DNA of 10,693 nt, taken from the NCBI GenBank assembly GCA_903912435.1, contig CAIWHI010000120.1, positions 1 through 10,693 on the forward strand, given 5' to 3'. The translations under genes were made by a program, and so were the position numbers. The DNA is from an uncultured Bacteroidota bacterium. Lineage in GTDB: Bacteria > Bacteroidota > Bacteroidia > Chitinophagales > Chitinophagaceae. The notes under the pieces are model-generated. The model saw nothing but the letters and a program-made list of their open reading frames with translations. It had not been told where the DNA came from and ran no database searches. Position 1 is the stretch's first letter. Every line of letters starts with the position of its first letter. This document shows positions 1 to 5,534 of the stretch, in pieces.

Positions 1-198
1 CGTAGTAAGGGATTGCTTATTGCTGTGCAACTTGGCAATGCAGAACAAGTATCGGCCTCATTGCTCAAATGTCTGGACAAGGGATTGTTTTCAGATTGGT
101 TTTTATTTGCACCTGATTGTATTAGGATTGCACCTCCATTAACCATAACTGAAGATGAAATCAGGTGGGCGTGTAAGGTGATAATGTCGGTTATTTGA
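1..198 (+). CDS. Class-III aminotransferase, C-terminal end (partial)
   Basis: The reading frame is open from base 1 to the TGA at 196-198, giving the last 65 residues of a protein whose start lies left of the window. The tail 'FAPDCIRIAPPLTITEDEI' is the typical C-terminal segment of PLP-dependent class-III (acetylornithine/ornithine-type) aminotransferases, where the arginine of 'RIAPPL' lies near the active site. The preceding 'RSKGLLIAVQLG' matches the 'G-L-hydrophobic' strand that opens the small C-terminal domain. The family transfers an amino group from a substrate amine to a 2-oxo acid in the cytosol. The PLP lysine is outside the window, so the substrate cannot be told. The gene ends about 70 bases before a strong hairpin terminator and converges with the lipoprotein genes. 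Confidence 0.8.
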   Translation, partial: RSKGLLIAVQLGNAEQVSASLLKCLDKGLFSDWFLFAPDCIRIAPPLTITEDEIRWACKVIMSVI

Positions 199-266
199 TG
201 TAAAAAAGATACTCAAATTTCAGTAACTAGAAGACAAAGAAATGACTTACATATGGGATTAAGCAC

Positions 267-296
267 AAAAAAGCCGGACATCAATCCGGCTTTTTT
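267..296. terminator. Bidirectional intrinsic terminator
   Basis: The arms AAAAAAGCCGGA (267-278) and TCCGGCTTTTTT (285-296) are perfectly complementary over 12 bp around a 6-nt loop. The A/T ends supply a T-run in either direction. It lies between the convergent aminotransferase and lipoprotein genes and can end transcripts from both. Confidence 0.9.
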
Positions 297-318
297 AATA
301 TGGTTATTCAAATAAATT

Positions 319-1164
319 TTATGGAATCATTGTAACGGGATAACCGTTTACACCGATGTAAACAGTAGCCCCTGCATCGCATCCACCAGAGCCATAATCG
401 AGGCGGTGACTACCAGTATAGCCATTTACATTTACAACACCTGAGCGCAGGTAGTCGCAACCTAGTGCTGCCTGTAATGGGGTAGCAATAGCAAAATTGA
501 AAATATGCCCATTAGGACGGGTAAGTGTTGCAAATCCGGAAATTGAGAACACATCATCAGCTCTTGTGCCTGAAGCGTAGCCTGTTACCCATTTACGAAC
601 CAAAGTGCCGCTCCAGCCTACTATCTGGCTGTTTTGTGGGTCTTGACTAATGTTCATTGAATCATTCACATACACATTATAATACCAGTTGCCGGTAATT
701 GTTGTATCTACACGAGATGTTTTAATAGTGCCGGTAATCTGATTGTCGTTGATGAAATAATGATCGAAACTGATAGTATGCAATTGGCCTGAATCAGAAT
801 ATAATCCATTATAAGTTACAATAATAGTACCCCTGCGCTTTTTACCATCCAGGCATACACAATCAGTATTGCCAAAGTATATGGTCAAAGTATGATTTGC
901 ATAGGTGGTGTCGGTAGCAACACGAGCGCAAACACCATCATATGTTGTGCGCATATATGCCCCGTTATAGGTAAATCCGGCGGCATCAGCTATGGAGATA
1001 ATATCATTATTAGCCCATTCTATTCTAGATGCGTCAGATGCATACCCTCCGTTATCATCTCCGTTAGCCAGATTGCTACTGGTATCAGGGTGGCATGCAG
1101 AAAATAATAGCATGGATATTACCGTAAAGAAGGCTCCTTTTACATAATTTAGTTTACTATGCAT
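319..1164 (-). CDS. Lipoprotein of unknown function, paralogue A
   Basis: This is a 281-residue secreted lipoprotein counted from the ATG at 1164. A GTG two codons upstream (1170) is also in frame but less likely. The N terminus has Lys residues, a hydrophobic stretch and a lipobox 'LFSAC' with the lipidated Cys24, so export by Sec and anchoring in an envelope membrane are expected. The mature part is rich in Gly, Thr, Asn and aromatic residues and looks beta-rich. It shares with the next gene a Cys-x-Cys followed by 'LDGKKRRG' (Cys102, Cys104), the segment 'TLTRPNG', and single cysteines at 79, 236 and 262. I know this type only as uncharacterised Bacteroidota proteins and assign no function. 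The stop lies 23 bases before the terminator at 267-296. A 152-bp gap separates it from its upstream paralogue, so it may be co-transcribed or have its own promoter. Confidence 0.85.
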   Translation of the reverse strand: MHSKLNYVKGAFFTVISMLLFSACHPDTSSNLANGDDNGGYASDASRIEWANNDIISIADAAGFTYNGAYMRTTYDGVCARVATDTTYANHTLTIYFGNTDCVCLDGKKRRGTIIVTYNGLYSDSGQLHTISFDHYFINDNQITGTIKTSRVDTTITGNWYYNVYVNDSMNISQDPQNSQIVGWSGTLVRKWVTGYASGTRADDVFSISGFATLTRPNGHIFNFAIATPLQAALGCDYLRSGVVNVNGYTGSHRLDYGSGGCDAGATVYIGVNGYPVTMIP

Positions 1165-1190
1165 ATACACGTAATGTTGTTTTACAACCT

Positions 1191-1205
1191 ATTGACAATG
1201 TCAAT
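1191..1205. promoter_or_regulatory. Perfect dyad, possible operator of lipoprotein A
   Basis: ATTGACAATGTCAAT is a perfect inverted repeat with 7-bp arms around one central base. It lies 27-41 bases upstream of the ATG at 1164, where an operator or core promoter would sit. No comparable dyad precedes the paralogue. No clear Bacteroidota -7/-33 pair was found in the gap. Function is inferred from position and symmetry only. Confidence 0.3.
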
Positions 1206-1273
1206 GGGCAATTTTGTCGCAATATAACTAATATAGGTTAATGATGCAAACAACAGGCTTAACAAAATTCTTG

Positions 1274-1300
1274 AGGAAGCTAATTATAAATTACTTTCCT
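1274..1300 (-). terminator. Weak hairpin downstream of lipoprotein B
   Basis: The arms AGGAAGCTAATT and AATTACTTTCCT around a 3-nt loop form a stem of two 5-bp blocks, interrupted by two mismatches on the minus strand. It begins 17 bases past the stop codon of the upstream lipoprotein gene. There is no good T-run, so at best it is a partial terminator or a 3'-end stabilising hairpin. Confidence 0.25.
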
Positions 1301-1316
1301 AATTTTATTTCACTTT

Positions 1317-2159
1317 TTATGGCAACAAAATGTCTCTTATTGAGCCATTTGATAGGGTGATTGAAGCCTTATTGTCGCAAACAGGAGTAGTGCCATAATT
1401 TAGGGTGTGTGTAAGAGCACCGCTGGAATAAATTACAGAGCCAGCTTCAAACCACTTGCATGATGCATCTATGACCAATGGTGTAGCTGATGGTATGTTC
1501 ACATTTACTATATTTCCATTTGGCCTTGTTAATGTTCCTGTACCTATTACATTATAAATATCATCGCCCGGAACATTGGGTGTATCATAACCAGCAACCC
1601 ATGTGCGGGTGCGGGTCCAGACAGAACTAATGGTTCCTCCACCGGATAATGTAACTGCACCATTTACCGTAATATTGAAATAAGGCTGACCGTTGGTATT
1701 ATTACCCATATTGGTTACTGTTTTGATGCCTGTAACTTTATTGTCGTTTTGGTAAAAATTGTTGAAGGTAATGGTATGCGAACTGCCTGTTGTAGCGTAA
1801 CCACCTCCTGAGCAAGTGATTATTATTTGCCCCCTGCGCATACGGCCATCGTGACAAAGGCAATTTGTTTTGCCAAAATCTATCAAAATTGTATCATTCG
1901 ATTTGGTGACGGTTGCACATCCACTACCCGTGGTAGCTGAGGTTCTGTAACCTAGTGAGCCACCACTAATAATTGATGCATGGTCGGCTATGGTTTGTAC
2001 ATCATTGAAAGTTTGTTCGCTAAGGGCATGCTCATTCACATACCCGGTATCATCACCACTTATAACGACTGTTTTAGGGTAACATGAAGCCATCACAATT
2101 ACCAATAAGCATAAAATGACCACTGGAAATATGCTGGAAACAATTTTTGAATGATACAT
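1317..2159 (-). CDS. Lipoprotein of unknown function, paralogue B
   Basis: This is a 280-residue lipoprotein starting at an ATG (2159). The signal peptide has Lys5, a long hydrophobic core and the lipobox 'VMASC' with Cys26. It is a tandem paralogue of the gene at 319-1164. It has the same length and the same cysteine layout: Cys81, Cys100-x-Cys102, Cys234 and Cys261. It also shares 'CHDGRMRRG' (102-110), a 'TWVAGYDTP..GDDIYNV' stretch and 'GTLTRPNGNI'. The CxC-DG-RRG block is the strongest signature, followed by beta-rich sequence such as 'HTITFNNFYQNDN'. The signal peptide says envelope lipoprotein; the biochemical role is unknown. The pair probably arose by duplication and has diverged well below half identity outside the motifs, which suggests an old duplication. 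Confidence 0.87.
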   Translation of the reverse strand: MYHSKIVSSIFPVVILCLLVIVMASCYPKTVVISGDDTGYVNEHALSEQTFNDVQTIADHASIISGGSLGYRTSATTGSGCATVTKSNDTILIDFGKTNCLCHDGRMRRGQIIITCSGGGYATTGSSHTITFNNFYQNDNKVTGIKTVTNMGNNTNGQPYFNITVNGAVTLSGGGTISSVWTRTRTWVAGYDTPNVPGDDIYNVIGTGTLTRPNGNIVNVNIPSATPLVIDASCKWFEAGSVIYSSGALTHTLNYGTTPVCDNKASITLSNGSIRDILLP

Positions 2160-2194
2160 AAAACTACTATTTAATAACTTAATAACAGGTAATA

Positions 2195-2213
2195 CAAATA
2201 TATGACAAATTTA
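2195..2213 (-). promoter_or_regulatory. Candidate -7 elements for lipoprotein B
   Basis: On the minus strand two overlapping-range matches to the Bacteroidota -7 consensus TAnnTTTG occur: TATATTTG (2202-2195) and TAAATTTG (2213-2206). Either would give a 5' leader of roughly 30-40 nt to the ATG at 2159. Neither has a TTTG at the usual ~19-bp distance (the nearest is 14 bp upstream), so the call is weak. Confidence 0.3.
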
Positions 2214-2316
2214 TTGCAAAATAGTTTAAACAGTCCATCAGGTATTATTTTAATATTGGGTTATTGTGTGTAAATGGAGGGCTAAATTTGAAAATAGGAC
2301 GCCAAATTTAAATAAC

Positions 2317-2338
2317 AAAGCCCTCTAACGAGGGCTTT
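2317..2338 (-). terminator. Terminator of the osmC-type gene
   Basis: AAAGCCCTC (2317-2325) and GAGGGCTTT (2330-2338) form a perfect 9-bp stem with a TAAC loop. It lies 25 bases past the stop codon of the OsmC-family gene. The minus-strand tail (TTTGTTATT) is a modest T-run. The call rests on the GC-rich stem and the position. Confidence 0.75.
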
Positions 2339-2362
2339 TAGTATTGATAATATTAGAATATA

Positions 2363-2773
2363 TTAAGCTAAAGTTGCAGTAACTGTAGTTTCACAATTGT
2401 ACAATTTGGTAATCAAACAACCGGCCCTTGCTTCTTCGGCTAATGTCTGGAATTGCTCATTAGTGATATTTGGCACCTTAGCAGTTACATTCAATTCGCT
2501 TTTGGTTACTACACCATTTTCTAGCGTAATATAGCAAACAGTAGAAACCTGCTCTGGAGGAAAACCAGCACCACCCAATACAAAGGTAAACTTCATAGTA
2601 TAGCAGCCAGAATGAGCGCCAGCTAATAATTCTTCAGGGTTGGTACCAACACCTTCAGCAAAACGGCTATTATAAGAAAACTGAGCATTGCTCAGTGTAG
2701 TACTCTGTGTAGAAATAGTGCCACTACCTTCTTTACCTGAACCGTTCCAAACGGTTGTTGCGTTACGTTTCAT
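2363..2773 (-). CDS. osmC: OsmC-family peroxiredoxin (organic hydroperoxide reductase)
   Basis: This is a 136-residue cytosolic thiol peroxidase that reduces organic hydroperoxides. The start is the ATG at 2773 ('MKRNATTVWNG'), because OsmC proteins begin here; the frame is open further upstream, but that part contains the promoter. Typical OsmC signatures are present: 'GSGTIST' near residue 20, Arg37, 'GTNPEELLAGAHSGCY' (43-58) with the peroxidatic Cys57 and neighbouring Glu47, and 'EEARAGCLI' with the resolving Cys119. Length is close to E. coli OsmC (about 143). The second half has the usual 'V.A.VP' strand before the C-terminal helix. It has its own promoter and terminator and so looks monocistronic. 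An AhpD-like gene follows upstream in the same direction, forming a small peroxide-related neighbourhood. OsmC is preferred over Ohr from the N-terminal half, but the two subfamilies are close. Confidence 0.9.
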   Translation of the reverse strand: MKRNATTVWNGSGKEGSGTISTQSTTLSNAQFSYNSRFAEGVGTNPEELLAGAHSGCYTMKFTFVLGGAGFPPEQVSTVCYITLENGVVTKSELNVTAKVPNITNEQFQTLAEEARAGCLITKLYNCETTVTATLA

Positions 2774-2794
2774 AATTTTTGTTTTAATTTGGCG

Positions 2795-2825
2795 CAAAGA
2801 TAATCCCTGCATTGTTGCCAGCAAA
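2795..2825 (-). promoter_or_regulatory. Bacteroidota-type promoter of osmC
   Basis: On the minus strand TTTG (2825-2822), a 19-bp spacer and TATCTTTG (2802-2795) match the TTTG / TAnnTTTG consensus of the Bacteroidota primary sigma factor at standard spacing. The predicted transcript starts near 2788, giving a leader of about 15 nt before the ATG at 2773. This placement also rules out the upstream in-frame start at 2824. Confidence 0.8.
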
Positions 2826-2965
2826 TGTATTTATGTTATCAGGGTATCAAATTTAGATATTGCCAAATTGTTTTGCCAGAAATAAGTAATACATACACTA
2901 AGGGTATATATTTAATTGGCATGTAATAAAAACAGCCTTGCCACCCAGTTTTGCAAAACATTATC

Positions 2966-3307
2966 TTATTGATTGTTGAGTTCCTCCCAATATTCTGCCG
3001 CGCGGCGTGTATGGGGGATTACAATGGTGCCACCTACTATATTGGCTACTGCAAAAATCTCATACATTTCGTCGGTAGTGATGCCTTCATCATGACATTT
3101 GCCCAGATGGTATTTAATACAATCATCGCAACGAAGCACCATACTTGCTACAAGGCCCAGCATTTCTTTAGTGCGCACAGGAAGTGCCCCTTCGGCATAG
3201 GTATTAGTATCCAGGTTAAATAGTCTGCCAATTACTAAATTCTTTTTACTGAGTATTACCTCATTCATTTTGGCTCTATAATCATTAAATTCCTGTACCT
3301 GGCTCAT
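2966..3307 (-). CDS. AhpD-like carboxymuconolactone decarboxylase family protein
   Basis: This is a 113-residue small alpha-helical protein of the CMD/AhpD superfamily, from the ATG at 3307 ('MSQVQEFNDYRAKM'); an in-frame TTG further upstream is unlikely. The active-site pattern is complete: Glu48, then 'RCDDCIKYH' with Cys60, Cys63 and His67. The Glu-to-first-Cys spacing of 12 equals that of Mycobacterium AhpD (Glu118, Cys130, Cys133, His137). The extra Cys71 lies one helical turn later. This argues for a thiol-disulfide or peroxidase-coupled role rather than true 4-carboxymuconolactone decarboxylation, which lacks the CxxC pair. Its position next to the OsmC-type gene, same strand, fits peroxide defence. 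The gap to osmC is 192 bp and contains the osmC promoter, so the two are probably separate transcripts. The physiological partner is unknown. Confidence 0.88.
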   Translation of the reverse strand: MSQVQEFNDYRAKMNEVILSKKNLVIGRLFNLDTNTYAEGALPVRTKEMLGLVASMVLRCDDCIKYHLGKCHDEGITTDEMYEIFAVANIVGGTIVIPHTRRAAEYWEELNNQ

Positions 3308-3331
3308 TTGCTTTGTGTTTTTTGGTTTGCT

Positions 3332-3339
3332 CAAAAGTA
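3332..3339 (-). promoter_or_regulatory. Candidate -7 element of the AhpD-like gene
   Basis: TACTTTTG on the minus strand matches TAnnTTTG and lies 25 bases upstream of the ATG, almost the same geometry as the osmC promoter. No TTTG is found 17-21 bp further upstream. That -33 region lies inside the repeat element starting at 3348, so the element may have replaced it. Confidence 0.4.
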
Positions 3340-3347
3340 AATGAAAA

Positions 3348-3525
3348 TTAGTAACGATGATTAAATAAAGTAAACTATCTGACTTGTTCTTTCCCCTTTC
3401 TGCTTTGTTACAAAAGTCATAAAAATGATTGCTATTCGCGTCCTAACTCCTGTCGGGATTGTGCCTTGCATAAAAGAAAAATATCTGCGCCATATGGTAT
3501 ACTTTATTTAATCAACGTTCCTTAG
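3348..3525 (-). repeat. 178-bp interspersed element with terminal inverted repeats, copy 1
   Basis: This segment is the reverse complement of 9109-9287 at about 85% identity by eye, with long identical blocks such as GGACGCGAATAGCAATC and CAAGGCACAATCCCGACAG. Its own ends are inverted repeats: GATTAAATAAAGTA on the left (3359-3372) and its complement on the right (3500-3513). Weaker similarity extends to about 36 bp at each end. The middle can form a small hairpin (TCCTAAC / GTCGGGA, 3441-3458, imperfect). No ORF of useful size is present. Size and terminal repeats fit a MITE-like non-autonomous element or a structured intergenic repeat. No clear target-site duplication could be recognised. 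Confidence 0.85.
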
Positions 3526-3621
3526 CTGTTGATATATTGAAAACCATCAAAAAAAAATAACGCTTGAATGACATGGCAATATCTTGTTTTTGACTACATT
3601 TATAACCTAAACAAAAAGAAT

Positions 3622-4035
3622 ATGAGTCTGAATGTCTATTTATTCTTCAATGGTAATTGCGAAGAAGCTATGAACTTTTATAAAGACTGCACTGGTGGTA
3701 ATATCCTTAGTCTTCAAAGATTTGGAGATACTCCAATGCCATGTGAAGAATCACAGAAAAGCAAAGTGATGCATGCTGTAATGGATATACAAGGCAGCAA
3801 AGTAATGTTATCAGACTCGCATAGCAAACAGCATGCGAATATAGGTGATAATTTTTCACTGGCTCTTGACTTCAAAAGTGAGGAAACTATTAACGACTGC
3901 TATGCTGCCCTATCGAATGGTGGTAAAATTACTATGCCCCTGCAGGAAACATTTTGGGGTGCGGTATTCGGTATGTGTACCGACAAATTTGGGGTAAACT
4001 GGATGTTCAATTACGACAAACCGAAGAGTGAGTAA
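3622..4035 (+). CDS. PhnB-like VOC (glyoxalase-fold) protein
   Basis: This is a 137-residue protein of the vicinal-oxygen-chelate superfamily, PhnB-like branch. The ATG at 3622 ('MSLNVYLFFNGNCEEAMNFYKD') is chosen because the family begins with this strand-helix pair; an in-frame ATG at 3568 would add 18 unrelated residues. Visible marks are 'YLFFNGNCEEAMNFYK' (6-21), 'KVMHAVMDIQGSKVMLSDS' (48-66), and the C-terminal 'FWGAVFGMCTDKFGVNWMFN' (111-130), which is the family's best-conserved segment. VOC proteins bind small substrates or metals in a barrel of paired beta-alpha-beta-beta-beta modules. PhnB-like members have no agreed reaction, so no substrate is proposed. The gene is transcribed alone, with repeat copy 1 ending 96 bases upstream and a shared terminator downstream. 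Confidence 0.87.
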   Translation: MSLNVYLFFNGNCEEAMNFYKDCTGGNILSLQRFGDTPMPCEESQKSKVMHAVMDIQGSKVMLSDSHSKQHANIGDNFSLALDFKSEETINDCYAALSNGGKITMPLQETFWGAVFGMCTDKFGVNWMFNYDKPKSE

Positions 4036-4045
4036 ATATGATGCT

Positions 4046-4090
4046 TTAAAATAACCAGGATGAAATTTGTTTTTATCCTGGTTATTTTAA
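4046..4090. terminator. Bidirectional terminator overlapping the kinase stop codon
   Basis: Bases 4046-4061 pair perfectly with 4075-4090 (16 bp; core ATAACCAGGAT / ATCCTGGTTAT) around a 13-nt T-rich loop. It serves the VOC gene (stop at 4033-4035) and the leftward kinase. The kinase TAA (4084-4082) is inside the stem, so a terminating ribosome would cover one arm. Confidence 0.85.
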
Positions 4091-5527
4091 TAAAGGTATA
4101 GTAATGGTAAAAGTAGTACTTACATCAGGGATTGAGGACACGTCCACCGTTGCTTTATGTGCCTGTAGGATATTCAAGGTAAAAGTAAGCCCGAGGCCAA
4201 CCCCATTTCTTTTTTGAGTGAAATACGGTTCAAACAATTTGCAGATATTTTCTTCACTGATACCACAACCATTATCAGATATCACCACCACTGCATTTTC
4301 TTCTTCTTCTATCAATGCAATAAAAAGCCTGCCTTCATAGTTATTCATGGCTTCGATAGCGTTAATAACAATATTTAGCAAAGCAATCATTAATTTTTCC
4401 CGGTCGGCAAGAATCTCAATTTTAGTTTCGGGGTAGCTAATTTGGAGCCTGATATTTTTCAACGTTATCCTATCTACTGATGCCTCAATAACATCATCAA
4501 GAATGTTTTGAAGAATTTGCCTTTCCAGTGTGTTTTCTGTAGGACGGGAGGTATATAATAGCTCGCTTATCAGGTCACTAATGCGTTTGCCATTTCTTAG
4601 AATGATATCGAAATACTGCTGTATGTTTTCATCACGGGCATCAATACGCATCTGATCTACTGAAAGGGTAATATTATTGAGAGGGTTACGCACCTCATGG
4701 GCAATGGTTCGTACAAGCCTGCCTGCGGCAGCTAATTTTTCGGCCTGGAGGGTTGCCTTTTCTGCTTTCTTAAGGTGGGTAATATCATGTATAATGCCTT
4801 GCAGATAGGTATTATTATCAGCCGATAGTTCTAATGTAAGTGTGATGATACAGTATTTTTTTTCACCACTTTTACTCATTAATACTATTTCCAGGTCTGT
4901 AACCCCCACTCCATTCTGAATACTTTTGATGAGGAATTCTCTTTGCTCATCAAAACCAAACCAATCAGCAAGATTCATTTTCAATACCTCTGCAATATCA
5001 TAGCCCAATAATATAAATACCGACTGATTAACATCTACAATATTTAGTTGCTGATCAGCTACAAAAAAAACGTCCTTCGACTTTTCGAATATATTTCTAT
5101 ACTTAAGCTCGCTATTTTTTAATGCATTTGTAGCTTCAGCCCGTTCCAGTGCATACCTGATACACCTTTCCAGTTTTTCTGAAGATAATTCGGTTTTCAC
5201 CAGATAATCGACAGCCCCAAATTTCATGGCTTTAATATCAACTTCATAATTGCCCTTGCCTGTTAGTAAAACTCCCGGCACCTCAATTTTTCTGGACTCT
5301 GCTTCCTCCAGAAAATCTACCCCATTTTTAATACCCAAACGGTAATCAACAAAATACATATCATACTTGCCACTGAACAGCTTGTTGATACCTTCCACGA
5401 AATTTTTACCCCATTCAATATGAAATGAATTCCCATAAATGGATTTAATATAGCCACCGATGATGATGAAGTCATCTTCATCATCATCTACAATAAGAAT
5501 TCGGGCATTTTTATTAGGAAGAATCAT
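4082..5527 (-). CDS. REC-PAS-histidine kinase (soluble)
   Basis: This is a 481-residue cytosolic sensor kinase with no membrane segment. Residues 8-130 form a receiver domain with the acidic pocket 'VDDDEDD' (13-19), phospho-acceptor Asp61 in 'FVDYRLG', Thr89 and Lys111, so it should accept phosphate. A PAS domain follows (about 140-252, ending 'GIIHDITHLKKAEK'). Next are a HisKA dimerisation helix with 'AHEVRNPLNN' (phospho-His277) and an HATPase domain. The HATPase has its N-box 'NAIEAM' (Asn389), G1 'DNGCGI' (418-423) and G2 'GVGLGL' (442-447). The H-box and short G2 resemble NtrB/AtoS-type kinases, which normally partner sigma-54 activators such as the one encoded upstream. The ATG is 7 bases after the stop of the preceding kinase, so the two are co-transcribed and likely translationally coupled. 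The N-terminal receiver suggests that another kinase feeds into it. The signal sensed is unknown. Confidence 0.93.
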   Translation of the reverse strand: MILPNKNARILIVDDDEDDFIIIGGYIKSIYGNSFHIEWGKNFVEGINKLFSGKYDMYFVDYRLGIKNGVDFLEEAESRKIEVPGVLLTGKGNYEVDIKAMKFGAVDYLVKTELSSEKLERCIRYALERAEATNALKNSELKYRNIFEKSKDVFFVADQQLNIVDVNQSVFILLGYDIAEVLKMNLADWFGFDEQREFLIKSIQNGVGVTDLEIVLMSKSGEKKYCIITLTLELSADNNTYLQGIIHDITHLKKAEKATLQAEKLAAAGRLVRTIAHEVRNPLNNITLSVDQMRIDARDENIQQYFDIILRNGKRISDLISELLYTSRPTENTLERQILQNILDDVIEASVDRITLKNIRLQISYPETKIEILADREKLMIALLNIVINAIEAMNNYEGRLFIALIEEEENAVVVISDNGCGISEENICKLFEPYFTQKRNGVGLGLTFTLNILQAHKATVDVSSIPDVSTTFTITIPLLK

Positions 5528-5534
5528 GATTTTG

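Noticed and set aside
2948..2959. Palindrome GTTTTGCAAAAC just past the AhpD-like gene.
   Set aside because: It has no loop, no GC core and no T-run, so it is neither a terminator nor a strong operator candidate.
3574..3588. TGGCAATATCTTGTT upstream of the VOC gene looks like a sigma-54 promoter.
   Set aside because: The spacing between the GG and the TTG block is one base short and the -12 GC is missing, which RpoN promoters rarely tolerate.
5459..5488. Perfect 12-bp inverted repeat GATGATGATGAA / TTCATCATCATC.
   Set aside because: It lies within the receiver domain's 'DDDEDDFIII' codons; GAT and ATC runs are each other's complement, so coding explains it.
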